Assembly: GCF_009767585.1 (NCBI RefSeq)
Contig: NZ_WSNW01000001.1
Span: forward strand, 2,626,041-2,690,040
Reading direction: 5' to 3'
DNA: 64,000 bases
Source of the DNA: Coprobacillus cateniformis
Lineage (GTDB): Bacteria > Bacillota_I > Bacilli_A > Erysipelotrichales > Coprobacillaceae
The translations under genes and the position numbers were made by a program. This document shows positions 26,002-34,607 of this stretch, piece by piece (the first letter of the stretch is position 1; each line of letters begins with the position of its first letter). Under the pieces are notes generated by a model that was given only the letters and a program-made list of their open reading frames with translations, ran no database searches and was not told the DNA's origin.

Positions 26002-27567
26002 ATGATTATTTATATAAGTATTATTTTTATCTTCATTTGTATTCTTTTATTCATCAAATATCTATATCGTTATTATAAGACAAAAATGCTTTATAAAAGT
26101 TTTTATCTTGATAAAAGAGATACTGAAGAAGAAATCACAAAAGAATACTTTAAGAAAATTAAAAATCCTGATATTGATGAGGGTGTCTATAATGATTTAG
26201 AATTAGATCAGATTTTTAATATCGTGAATAGGACATATAGTGATGTTGGAAAAGAATATATGTATGGACAAATGTTTATATCAAACCATTGTCATAAAGA
26301 TTTGGAAAATATCATTGAGAAATTAAAAAATGAAAAACTTTTAAAAAAGGTTTTATATGAACTCTATAGTTTATCAAGAGGATATACTCCTTCACTACAA
26401 TTTTTTGAACAAGACAATATGTTTACACAAAGGGATACAATTAGTATTTTTTTATCAACACTCATTTTATCTAGTCTTATATTAAGTTGTTTTTTTGATA
26501 TAATGATGGTTAAATATGTTGTATTATGGTTAATGATTCAAGTAGGTCTTTATACACACTATGTTAAAAAAACAGATGATATGATGAGTCAGTGTATGAG
26601 TTATTCTTTTGTTGTAGAATGTCTGAAGTCTCTTCAAAGATTTCATTTGTTTTCAACAGAAGAAAGTAAAAAAATATATAAAATGATAAATAGGGCTAAT
26701 CGTTATACTCTTGTGAGTAGAGTTATTGGAACTCTAAGTCAAATAGATATATTTTATCTTATGGAGTTTATAAAAGGAATCTTTTTTTTACCAATATATC
26801 AATGTTATTTTTTACTAAAACATAAGAATGAACTAGGGGAAGATTTTTTAGAGATGTATGAATATGTTGGAAAAGTTGAAACAGCTGTTTCTATTCTTTC
26901 ATTGCGTCATCAGTACCAGACATGTATTCCAGAGGTTTCATCTGTGCCAATTGTACAATTTAAGAATTGTTATCATCCAATTATTAAGAATCCTGTAAAA
27001 AATAGTTTTTCTACAGATACATCTTGTATGATTACAGGTTCAAATGCATCAGGTAAATCTACTTTTTTGAAAACCGTGGGTATAAATATGATTATGGCAA
27101 AAGCATATCATACATGTTTTGCTGATGAGTTTGTTTATTATCCATTTCAGCTTTACACATCAATTCATATTCAAGATAATCTAAAGACTGGTGAAAGTTA
27201 TTATATAAGGGAGATAAAAACTTTGAAAACAATTTTAAACATGATGTCAACACACCAGTGTTTAATACTTATTGATGAAATTTTAAGAGGTACCAATGAG
27301 AAAGAAAGAATTGCGATTTCCAAAGTTGTATTAAAGTATATGTTTGAAAGTCAATCCTTGATATTTGTAACAACACATGATTTATCTATTGTTGATGCTT
27401 TTAGCAATATCTCTCAATATTGTTTTAATGATGACATTGTTGATAAGATATGGAAGAGTGATTATAAAATAAAAGCAGGAGTTTGTAAAGTTGGAAATGC
27501 TATTAAGCTTTTAGAGGTATATGGTTTTGATAGCAAAATTGTAGAACAGTTAAAAAAGCCTTATTAG
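26002..27567 (+). CDS. Membrane-anchored MutS-like ATPase
   Basis: A 521-residue protein with only the C-terminal part of MutS. Hydrophobic segments lie at about 1-22 and 145-190. A lever-like helical region precedes a MutS-type ATPase at about 310-515: Walker A ITGSNASGKST near 343, Walker B LILIDEILRGTNEKER near 423 and FVTTHDLSIVD near 455. The mismatch-recognition domains are absent, so a mismatch repair role is unlikely. Similar MutS-C membrane proteins occur in Firmicutes with unknown function. RBS GGAGGG precedes ATG 26002. It ends convergently with the YqfQ-like gene. Confidence 0.83.
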   Translation: MIIYISIIFIFICILLFIKYLYRYYKTKMLYKSFYLDKRDTEEEITKEYFKKIKNPDIDEGVYNDLELDQIFNIVNRTYSDVGKEYMYGQMFISNHCHKDLENIIEKLKNEKLLKKVLYELYSLSRGYTPSLQFFEQDNMFTQRDTISIFLSTLILSSLILSCFFDIMMVKYVVLWLMIQVGLYTHYVKKTDDMMSQCMSYSFVVECLKSLQRFHLFSTEESKKIYKMINRANRYTLVSRVIGTLSQIDIFYLMEFIKGIFFLPIYQCYFLLKHKNELGEDFLEMYEYVGKVETAVSILSLRHQYQTCIPEVSSVPIVQFKNCYHPIIKNPVKNSFSTDTSCMITGSNASGKSTFLKTVGINMIMAKAYHTCFADEFVYYPFQLYTSIHIQDNLKTGESYYIREIKTLKTILNMMSTHQCLILIDEILRGTNEKERIAISKVVLKYMFESQSLIFVTTHDLSIVDAFSNISQYCFNDDIVDKIWKSDYKIKAGVCKVGNAIKLLEVYGFDSKIVEQLKKPY

Positions 27568-27574
27568 GCTTTTT
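27553..27574. terminator. Terminator overlapping two convergent stop codons
   Basis: AAAAAGCCT (27553-27561) and AGGCTTTTT (27566-27574) form a nine-bp stem with a four-base loop. The plus-strand stop (27565-27567) and the minus-strand stop (27564-27566) both fall in the loop or stem edge, so one hairpin ends both genes. Confidence 0.75.
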
Positions 27575-27926
27575 CTTGTGGCAACATGTTTTCAAAGACT
27601 TCAGATTCTTGATTGATACTTTGATCTATTTCTTCATCTAAATCATCAAAATCAAATTGCTTGACAGCCTTTACAACTCTAAATGCAGTTGTTGCATTGT
27701 GCAGGACTGGTCTTAATTGATTCACAATAGGAATAATTTGATTGGCTGTATAAAGTGTTTTTTGAGCAGTCCTAATTGTTGAAGACATTGATAATTGATT
27801 CAGTGAATATTTCATTGATTGAAGCAGTGATGGTTTCATCCCCATCATTCCCATAGGATACATCATAGATTGCTGTGGCATATAAGGATATGGATAAGGA
27901 TTACCTGGAAATTGTGGATACATCAT
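27564..27926 (-). CDS. yqfQ: YqfQ/VrrA-like protein
   Basis: A 120-residue protein with a Met/Pro/Tyr/Gly-rich N-terminus (YPQFPGNPYPYPYMPQQSMM), a middle amphipathic helical part and an acidic tail. This layout and its place between ispH and cshB match B. subtilis YqfQ (VrrA), annotated as spore-related. Its function is unknown. RBS AGGAGGTG precedes tandem ATGs at 27926 and 27923; the second is better spaced. It overlaps the MutS-like gene by four bases tail to tail. Confidence 0.65.
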   Translation of the reverse strand: MMYPQFPGNPYPYPYMPQQSMMYPMGMMGMKPSLLQSMKYSLNQLSMSSTIRTAQKTLYTANQIIPIVNQLRPVLHNATTAFRVVKAVKQFDFDDLDEEIDQSINQESEVFENMLPQEKA

Positions 27927-27977
27927 AACACCTCCTATATTAGTATATGTTTATTTTATAAAGGTGTTAGTTATTTA

Positions 27978-28301
27978 TCATGATTTATGAAATAAGATTT
28001 GATTTGATATTTGAATTATGTTTTGATACATGGTGAGATATTTTTCTAGATGGTTTATTCCTAACTGTGTTATCGAATAATATTTTCGAGTTGGACCAAG
28101 TGGAGATTTTGCTTTACGACATCGAATAAACTCTTTTTTCTCCAAACGTGATAATATGGGATAAAGTGTTCCTTCAATAATATTTTTAAGTCCTGCATCA
28201 CTTAATTTTAATAGAATATCATAGCCATATGTTTCTTCCTGACTAATAATTTTAAGCACACATCCTTCTAATATCCCTTTAAGTAGTTGACTTTCGTCCA
28301 T
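27978..28301 (-). CDS. PadR-family transcriptional regulator
   Basis: A 107-residue PadR repressor: winged helix with LKGILEGCVLKIISQEETYGYDIL, then EGTLYPILSRLEKKEFI and RKYYSITQLG. PadR proteins usually repress an adjacent membrane gene. It follows the DUF1048-like gene by 24 bases on the same strand, with its own RBS (GAGGG). The dyad over that gene's promoter at 29403-29423 is a candidate operator for autoregulation. Confidence 0.92.
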   Translation of the reverse strand: MDESQLLKGILEGCVLKIISQEETYGYDILLKLSDAGLKNIIEGTLYPILSRLEKKEFIRCRKAKSPLGPTRKYYSITQLGINHLEKYLTMYQNIIQISNQILFHKS

Positions 28302-28325
28302 ACATTTCCCTCTTTTCTAATTATT

Positions 28326-29372
28326 TCATTGATTAAGACTTTGATCAAAGATATCAATTTGTTTTTCATGTATCATTTGATATAATTTTAGTCTTGCTAT
28401 TCTGCCTTTGTCAAGAAGCTTATAGATAGGAATTTCTATAATGAGGAGTAAGCTTGTAAATAGCATTGCATTAGGAGTTTCACTTGTTATAAAAGTGCCA
28501 ATAATAATAATGAGCACCATAATTATAAAGCATATACTTCCATAATGATCCATGCGCTTATCTTTTTGAAATCTTTCCTCATACCATGTCTGGACATCTA
28601 AAGGGATTAAATTCTTCTTTTTTTGTTTTACACAATATTTATTATATTTCTTTCGCATTTGCATAATATTCTCGTTCATAACACTATCATCAAAAGAAAA
28701 ATAGTTTTCTTCCTGTTGATCAATACGTTTTTGCTGGTTCTTGTGTAAGGTGCATATTGTATATATACTCAATGTGAGGAATAAGAAAAGCCATCGTGGT
28801 AAAGGAATCAAAGAATCAATTTGTTCTGGTATAAAAAATATGCTTATAAAAATAATAAAAAAGAGAATCACTGTGATGATATTATCAACTTTTTTTGTAT
28901 ACCATGAATATTTAAAAATAAGTTTTCTGGTTAATAATTTAAAGAGAATGAAAATAAATAAAGAAATAAACATGGAACAAAAGAAGGCACCCATCTTTAC
29001 ATGAGTTGTCCATGGCGAATAAACACCATCAAAAAAATCTACAATTAATCCTATAGTTGTTAATATAAATGCGATAAGGGATAATATACGATAGGCATTT
29101 AAAAATTGAAATATTCTATGAAGAGGAGTATTGGTGTGGCTTTTTACCAATTGGTCGCAGAAAAGTTTCATATCAGAGCCGATCACATCTTCAAGTGGAC
29201 GAGAATCTTCTTGAGCAGATAACAATAAATCTACAACTTCATTCATAATGACACTTAAATTATCACCGGGAAATAGGATGGCTTCAATATATATAGCCAT
29301 TTTCTCATAAGCTGATTTGTATTCGTTTGTTAACTTTTGAGCATAGTCATCGTAGTTAATATCATTTATCAT
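28326..29372 (-). CDS. DUF1048-like membrane protein
   Basis: A 348-residue protein. The N-terminal 90 residues (DDYAQKLTNEYKSAYEKMAI, then SRPLEDVIGSDMKLFCDQLV) resemble DUF1048, found next to PadR regulators. Six hydrophobic segments follow in two groups (about 105-220 and 285-330) with a charged loop between. The longer frame to 29396 is rejected: the promoter would place the transcript start near 29403, and AAGGAG eight bases upstream supports ATG 29372. Function is unknown; a PadR-controlled envelope stress or drug response is a guess. Confidence 0.7.
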   Translation of the reverse strand: MINDINYDDYAQKLTNEYKSAYEKMAIYIEAILFPGDNLSVIMNEVVDLLLSAQEDSRPLEDVIGSDMKLFCDQLVKSHTNTPLHRIFQFLNAYRILSLIAFILTTIGLIVDFFDGVYSPWTTHVKMGAFFCSMFISLFIFILFKLLTRKLIFKYSWYTKKVDNIITVILFFIIFISIFFIPEQIDSLIPLPRWLFLFLTLSIYTICTLHKNQQKRIDQQEENYFSFDDSVMNENIMQMRKKYNKYCVKQKKKNLIPLDVQTWYEERFQKDKRMDHYGSICFIIMVLIIIIGTFITSETPNAMLFTSLLLIIEIPIYKLLDKGRIARLKLYQMIHEKQIDIFDQSLNQ

Positions 29373-29402
29373 TCCTCCTACTCCTTGTTTATACATAGTA
29401 CC

Positions 29403-29437
29403 TAGTATGAGTATAACATACTACTATGCTATGTCAA
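29403..29437 (-). promoter_or_regulatory. Promoter with a perfect dyad operator, likely PadR-controlled
   Basis: On the minus strand TTGACA (complement of 29432-29437), 16 bases and TATACT (complement of 29410-29415) form a strong promoter. A perfect dyad with seven-base arms TAGTATG / CATACTA (29403-29409 and 29417-29423) surrounds the -10. Such symmetric ATACT/AGTAT elements suit PadR binding, and padR is the next gene in the unit. Confidence 0.65.
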
Positions 29438-29483
29438 GTAGTAACGTGAAAATACAAAAAAGTAACTATTCAAGCAAAGTATT

Positions 29484-29512
29484 TTGCTTTTTGAATTGAA
29501 TTATAGTATAAT
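29484..29512 (+). promoter_or_regulatory. Promoter of cshB-nfo
   Basis: TTGCTT (29484-29489), a 17-base spacer and TATAAT (29507-29512), followed by RBS AAAGGAGG and ATG 29539. Confidence 0.65.
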
Positions 29513-29538
29513 CAAAAGGCTTGAAAGGAGGCGTTATA

Positions 29539-30906
29539 ATGAAATTATATGAACAATATCAATTTAACCCATTTGTCAAAGAGACAATTACTGAATTAAA
29601 ATTTGAATCGCCTACAAAAATTCAAAAAGAAATTATACCTTTAGTATATAAACAAAGAGATATTATTGGAATCTCACAAACTGGAACAGGGAAAACACAT
29701 GCTTTTTTGATTCCAATTATGGATATGATTGATGTCACATCAGACTGTGTGCAAGCAGTTATCACAGCACCAACGAGAGAATTAGCTTCACAAATATATG
29801 AACATGCCAAACTTTTTATGAAGTATAATCAAGATTTACGTGTTTCTTTAATTATTGGTGGAAGTGATAAACAAAAGGCTATTGATAAATTAACGATTCA
29901 ACCTCATATTGTTATTGGAACACCAGGAAGAATTAAAGATTTATCATTAGATGAACAAGCTTTAAAAATCACTACAGCAGATATCTTTGTCATTGATGAA
30001 GCAGATATGACATTGGAATTTGGATATCTGGAAGATATTGATGCTGTTTTAGGAAAGATGAAAGAAAATCTTCAGATGATGGTTTTTTCAGCAACAATTC
30101 CACAAATGTTAAGACCTTTTTTACAAAAATATATGCAAAATCCTAAAATGGTTGAAATTGATGAACAATTAACAACAACTCGTAATGTTTCACATTATTT
30201 AGTTCCAACAAAACATCGTGACCGTTATCAAGTTTTAAAGCAAATTATGGGTATTATTGATCCTTACATTTGTTTGATTTTCTGTAATAAGAGAACGGAA
30301 GCTGCTGACTTGACTATGAAATTAAGAAATGATGGTTATAAGGTTGGAGAGATTCATGGGGACTTAGAACCAAGAGAACGTCGTCAAATGATGAGACGTA
30401 TTAAAAATATGGACTATCAATATATTGTTGCTACTGATATTGCAGCAAGAGGTATTGATATTGATGGTGCAAGCCATATTATTAATATGGAATTCCCAAC
30501 TGAACTTGATTTCTATATTCATAGAAGCGGTCGTTGTGGTCGTGGAAAATATACTGGTGAATGTTATAGTATGTATGATACAAGCAATCAGAATATTGTT
30601 CAGGCATTAGAAAAGAAGGGGATTACTTTTGAAATGAAAGAAGTCAAAGGTGATCAATTCGTTGATACTAAAGATCGTGAAAAACGTAAATCACGTGAAA
30701 AACATCAAACAGAATTAGAAAAGAAAATTACGTCTATTGTAAGAAAGCCAACAAAAGTGAAACCAGGCTATAAGAAAAAGCGTAAAAGAGTTATTGAAAA
30801 AATGGTTAAGCAAGAAAAAAGAGCAATGATTAAACAAGATATTAAGCGACAGAAAAAAGAACGTGCAAAACAAGCACAAAGGGAAAAACGTGAAAGAGAG
30901 GAATAA
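29539..30906 (+). CDS. cshB: DEAD-box RNA helicase CshB-like
   Basis: An ATP-dependent RNA helicase of 455 residues, likely for cold-shock RNA unwinding or ribosome assembly. Motifs in order: Q-motif (ESPTKIQKEIIP), I SQTGTGKTHA, Ia PTRELA, II VIDEADMTLEFG, III SAT, V ATDIAARGIDI and VI HRSGRCGRG. The last 80 residues are strongly basic (KPGYKKKRKRVIEKMVKQEK), an RNA-binding tail. The RBS AAGGAGG sets ATG 29539; the TTG at 29521 is upstream of it. It precedes nfo as in B. subtilis yqfR-yqfS. Confidence 0.92.
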   Translation: MKLYEQYQFNPFVKETITELKFESPTKIQKEIIPLVYKQRDIIGISQTGTGKTHAFLIPIMDMIDVTSDCVQAVITAPTRELASQIYEHAKLFMKYNQDLRVSLIIGGSDKQKAIDKLTIQPHIVIGTPGRIKDLSLDEQALKITTADIFVIDEADMTLEFGYLEDIDAVLGKMKENLQMMVFSATIPQMLRPFLQKYMQNPKMVEIDEQLTTTRNVSHYLVPTKHRDRYQVLKQIMGIIDPYICLIFCNKRTEAADLTMKLRNDGYKVGEIHGDLEPRERRQMMRRIKNMDYQYIVATDIAARGIDIDGASHIINMEFPTELDFYIHRSGRCGRGKYTGECYSMYDTSNQNIVQALEKKGITFEMKEVKGDQFVDTKDREKRKSREKHQTELEKKITSIVRKPTKVKPGYKKKRKRVIEKMVKQEKRAMIKQDIKRQKKERAKQAQREKREREE

Positions 30907-30911
30907 AATGA

Positions 30912-31775
30912 ATGTTGAAAATTGGTAGTCATGTTTCCATGAGTGGAAAAGAAATGATGTTAGGTTCTGTAAAAGAAGCATTATCATATGGTTCAACAAC
31001 TTTTATGTTTTATACAGGAGCACCACAGAACACTGCTAGAAAACCAATTGATCAATTGAGAATTGATGAAGCAAAGGCATTGATGGCAGAAAACAATATT
31101 AATATAGATGATGTTGTTGTTCATGCTCCTTATATAATTAATTTGGCAAATACAATAAAACCTGAAACTTTTGAATTGGCTGTTCGTTTTTTAAAACAGG
31201 AAATTGCACGATGTGAAGCTATTGGTATTTCAAAATTGGTTTTACATCCAGGAGCACATGTCAAAGCTGGCGACGAAATTGGACTTCAACAGATTGTGAA
31301 TGGTTTAAATCAAGTTCTTGATAAAGATCAAACTGTGCATATTGCTTTAGAAACAATGGCAGGTAAGGGCAGTGAATTGGGGCGTGATTTTGATCAGTTA
31401 AAATATATTATTGAACATGTTGAACATAATGAATTGTTAGGGGTTTGTTTAGATACATGTCATTTACATGATGGCGGTTATGATTTAACAAAATTTGAAG
31501 ATATTCTTGATGAGTTTGATGAAAAGATTGGTTTGGATCGTTTGCTTGTTGTTCATGTGAATGATTCTAAGAATGAAAGAGGAGCTCATAAAGATAGACA
31601 TGAAAATATTGGATATGGTTATATTGGATTTGAGACATTGAATTCGATTGTTCATCATCCAAAATTAAAAGATGTTCCTAAGATATTAGAAACACCTTAC
31701 ATAGATGAACATGCTCCATATAAAGAAGAAATTGATATGTTAAAAAATCAAATCTTCAATAATGGTTTGAAATAA
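30912..31775 (+). CDS. nfo: Endonuclease IV
   Basis: An AP endonuclease that cuts 5' to abasic sites in base excision repair, using three zinc ions. The 287-residue TIM-barrel protein has the metal ligands in VLHPGAH, ALETMAGKGSELG, LDTCHLHDGGYD and HVNDSKNERGAHKDRHENIG. It begins six bases after cshB and shares its transcript. The last 28 bases overlap the convergent yqfT gene, and its terminator lies inside yqfT. Confidence 0.96.
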   Translation: MLKIGSHVSMSGKEMMLGSVKEALSYGSTTFMFYTGAPQNTARKPIDQLRIDEAKALMAENNINIDDVVVHAPYIINLANTIKPETFELAVRFLKQEIARCEAIGISKLVLHPGAHVKAGDEIGLQQIVNGLNQVLDKDQTVHIALETMAGKGSELGRDFDQLKYIIEHVEHNELLGVCLDTCHLHDGGYDLTKFEDILDEFDEKIGLDRLLVVHVNDSKNERGAHKDRHENIGYGYIGFETLNSIVHHPKLKDVPKILETPYIDEHAPYKEEIDMLKNQIFNNGLK

Positions 31776-32008
31776 TTGTTTAATAAACCAATAATCTTTT
31801 GACAAGTGAATTCACTTGTCAATTTTTTTATATAGTTTTCTAGTACAAATTGATATTGATCATGAACCAAAGCATATTGGTTATTTTTAATGATTGATAA
31901 AACTGTCTCCTGAGTTTCCTCATCTAATTCAATATCAAATTCTTGTAATAAAATCTTAAAGTCTTCAAGTTTTAATTTAGATATATATTCACTATTTTGG
32001 TCTCGCAT
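31748..32008 (-). CDS. yqfT: DUF2624-like small protein (YqfT)
   Basis: An 86-residue helical protein (DQNSEYISKLKLEDFKILLQ) with a good RBS (AGGAGG) before ATG 32008. Position just after nfo, convergent size and composition match YqfT/DUF2624 of Bacillus, a family of unknown role that may be spore-related. The gene overlaps the nfo 3' end by 28 bases and holds the nfo terminator in antisense. Assignment rests partly on synteny. Confidence 0.65.
   Translation of the reverse strand: MRDQNSEYISKLKLEDFKILLQEFDIELDEETQETVLSIIKNNQYALVHDQYQFVLENYIKKLTSEFTCQKIIGLLNNYFKPLLKI
31799..31829 (+). terminator. nfo terminator embedded in yqfT
   Basis: A perfect 24-base palindrome (arms TTGACAAGTGAA and complement, 31799-31822) is followed by seven T on the plus strand. 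The minus strand lacks a T run after it, so it should stop nfo transcripts but not yqfT, which is read through the same DNA. Confidence 0.8.
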
Positions 32009-32123
32009 CTTTTGTTCCTCCTACATATAAACTATGTAAAAAATCTCTAAAGAATGACTATTCCCATATAAAAAGTTTTGAAAATAAAGAACCTGTTATG
32101 TAAGTTTATGAATTTTAAATACG

Positions 32124-32154
32124 AAAAAAGGCTTAAGTAAATACTCAAACCTTT
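32124..32154 (-). terminator. ispG terminator
   Basis: On the minus strand AAGGTTTGAGT pairs (with G-U pairs) with ACTTAAGCCTT and is followed by TTTT. The 5' arm contains the ispG stop codon. Confidence 0.7.
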
Positions 32155-33203
32155 GTCATATTTATAATTTCTTCTTTTAATACTTTAACCATATCTTCTT
32201 GTCTGACTTTTTTAATAATTTCTCCTTTTTTAATAAGGAGTCCCTCCTTTACACCACCAGCAATTGCGATATCAGCATGTTTTGCTTCACCAGGACCATT
32301 AACTGCACAGCCCATGATAGCAACTGTAATATCTTTATGAATAGTATTTAAGAAATCTTCTATTTCACTTGCAATGGGAATGAGATCATATTGAATTCTT
32401 CCACACGTTGGACAAGAGACTAGCGTAGGAACATTTTCAATCAATTCTAATTCTTTTAATAAAGTTTTCGCAACTTTGATTTCTTCAACAGGGTCATCAC
32501 TTAAAGAGACACGAATAGTGTTTCCAATACCTTGATAAAGAAGTGTTCCAATCCCCAAACTTGATTTAATCGTTCCACCAAGTTTAGTCCCTGCTTCAGT
32601 AACACCAATATGGAGAGGGCAATCAAAAGTTTGACTTGCTAATTGATAAGCTTCAATAGTTAATAATGTATTTGAAGATTTTAATGAGATTGCATAGTCA
32701 TGAAAATTTAGTGATTCTAGTATATCAATATGTTTCTTAGCACTTTCAATCATTCCTTGAGCTGTAGGTTTACCATATTTTTGAAGAATATCTTTTTCTA
32801 ATGAACCACTATTAACACCAATACGGATGGGAATATGTTTTTTTTGACAAGCTTCTACAACAGTTTTGACCTTGTCTATTGAACCTATATTTCCAGGATT
32901 GATTCTGATTTTATCAATACCATTTTCAATCGCAGTCAGTGCAAGTTTATAATCAAAGTGAATATCAGCAATTAAAGGTATATGAATGCTTTTTTTGATA
33001 GTAGATATTGCTTTTGCATCATCTTTATCAAAGACAGCAACTCTTACCATTTCACAACCAGCTTCTTCCAATTTGAGAATTTGGTTTATTGTATTTTTTG
33101 TATCTTTGGTTTTTGTATTGCACATTGATTGAATAATCACATGTTGATTTCCACCTAATGTTAAATTTCCAACTTTAAATGATTTCGTTTCATGTCTTAA
33201 CAT
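32145..33203 (-). CDS. ispG: 4-hydroxy-3-methylbut-2-en-1-yl diphosphate synthase
   Basis: IspG (GcpE) makes HMBPP, the substrate of IspH, with a 4Fe-4S cluster. The 352-residue protein has the TIM-barrel start (VIIQSMCNTKTKDTKNTINQ) and the C-terminal cluster ligands in SCPTCGR and MGCAVNGPGEAKHADI. GAGG lies 11 bases before ATG 33203. The reading direction is opposite to cshB-nfo. It corresponds to yqfY. Confidence 0.95.
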   Translation of the reverse strand: MLRHETKSFKVGNLTLGGNQHVIIQSMCNTKTKDTKNTINQILKLEEAGCEMVRVAVFDKDDAKAISTIKKSIHIPLIADIHFDYKLALTAIENGIDKIRINPGNIGSIDKVKTVVEACQKKHIPIRIGVNSGSLEKDILQKYGKPTAQGMIESAKKHIDILESLNFHDYAISLKSSNTLLTIEAYQLASQTFDCPLHIGVTEAGTKLGGTIKSSLGIGTLLYQGIGNTIRVSLSDDPVEEIKVAKTLLKELELIENVPTLVSCPTCGRIQYDLIPIASEIEDFLNTIHKDITVAIMGCAVNGPGEAKHADIAIAGGVKEGLLIKKGEIIKKVRQEDMVKVLKEEIINMTKV

Positions 33204-33229
33204 AATTATCTAACCTCGTTTCTACTCTT

Positions 33230-33257
33230 ATTATACCATATTTTATCATCTAGCCAA
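33230..33257 (-). promoter_or_regulatory. ispG promoter
   Basis: On the minus strand TTGGCT (complement of 33252-33257), 16 bases, and TATAAT (complement of 33230-33235). Confidence 0.55.
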
Positions 33258-33347
33258 TAAAAGAAGTCATAACGCATAATTTTGTCGTCAATATTTAGGG
33301 AATATGCTAAAATGAAAGTAAGGTAGGTGTTGAATTGGAGGGATATT

Positions 33348-34541
33348 ATGGATAATCATACGAGTATGAGCGAAACACAACAACTGAAATCTGCTATTCA
33401 ATATATTATAACTGGTTTCCTATTTGCCAGTTTAACTATTGATATAGGGTGGATACCTGAAATTGAAGGGCTTATTTCTGTTTTATGGTTTTTTATTGGA
33501 TTAAGAATGACTAAAGGTCTCAATTGGAAATTCAAATATGCATATTATCTTAGTCTCTATTTTTTGTTTGCATACTTATTAACAACAATTGTTAATATTC
33601 AAACACCGCTCACATTACCTAGTTATTACTATACTACTCATGCTATTTTAAAAGTTATACAAATGACTTTAGTGTTTTTAGGGATGAAAGAAAATTCTTC
33701 TTCCATGCGTTTAGATATCACTTTATTTTCTTATTATATGATTTGTTTAATTGGTACTTTTCTTGGTGGAGATGATGTATCATTTCTCATTTGGGGAAGT
33801 GTACTGTTATTCATATATATAGTTTATCGTCAATTAAAAAAGTGTAAGCAAGATGCTATAGACTGTCATCTAGTTATGGAATCAAACAATAGAATTTCTA
33901 CAGGCGTCATTATTATTGGATATTGTATAAGTCTTTTTGTGGTTGGTTATATCATTATTTGGATCTGGCCTCTTATTTCATATAATTACCATGATCTTTA
34001 TAAACCTACTTATCATAATTTAGATGTTTTAGATGTCACCAATCAAATTGAAGGATGGGATAGTGCAACTATTTATAATATGAATGAGTATCAAAATCTT
34101 TATGTATTTCATAAGCAGGAGAAATTAGATAAAAGATATGCAATGATTGATTCAGAGATATATTGTAATTATGGACATGATAAGTATGATGTTGAAGTTG
34201 GTATGATAGATTTTGCGAATGGTGAACAATCGTATCAAATTGATGAGAGAATACCTGATTATTTAACTCAAATTGATTCGTTTTTTAATAGTTCATCTTC
34301 GGGACGAAGATACTATCGCGTATTTGTAAATCCATTTGATGAAACTCTTAATGTAACATTAGAGATTCTAGCACCTGTTTCAACAATTTATAACGAAGAT
34401 GACGAAGAGCAGAGTATTGCTATAACTGGTGAATTTAAATATTATGAATATGGAGATACTTATTTTGGTGATATGCATAACTACAAATCTCAAAGTTTTT
34501 ATGCGTATGTTTATAAAAGCAAATGGGTATTTAACGACTAG
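33348..34541 (+). CDS. Polytopic membrane protein of unknown function
   Basis: A 397-residue protein with about six hydrophobic segments in the first 225 residues and a C-terminal 170-residue soluble part, probably outside the membrane, rich in Tyr and Asp (SSSSGRRYYRVFVNPFDETL, GEFKYYEYGDTYFGDMHNY). No family is recognised. RBS GGAGGG sets ATG 33348; a TGCTAAAAT extended -10 lies about 40 bases upstream. A short intergenic gap separates it from the DUF6512 gene. Confidence 0.65.
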   Translation: MDNHTSMSETQQLKSAIQYIITGFLFASLTIDIGWIPEIEGLISVLWFFIGLRMTKGLNWKFKYAYYLSLYFLFAYLLTTIVNIQTPLTLPSYYYTTHAILKVIQMTLVFLGMKENSSSMRLDITLFSYYMICLIGTFLGGDDVSFLIWGSVLLFIYIVYRQLKKCKQDAIDCHLVMESNNRISTGVIIIGYCISLFVVGYIIIWIWPLISYNYHDLYKPTYHNLDVLDVTNQIEGWDSATIYNMNEYQNLYVFHKQEKLDKRYAMIDSEIYCNYGHDKYDVEVGMIDFANGEQSYQIDERIPDYLTQIDSFFNSSSSGRRYYRVFVNPFDETLNVTLEILAPVSTIYNEDDEEQSIAITGEFKYYEYGDTYFGDMHNYKSQSFYAYVYKSKWVFND

Positions 34542-34607
34542 AGAATATTTTTTATCTTTTTGCTATAATTTAATATTTTTATCATAATATATAGTGGTGA
34601 TCATTAT

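Noticed and set aside
26002..27567. DNA mismatch repair MutS
   Set aside because: Domains I-II for mismatch recognition are absent and hydrophobic membrane segments are present.
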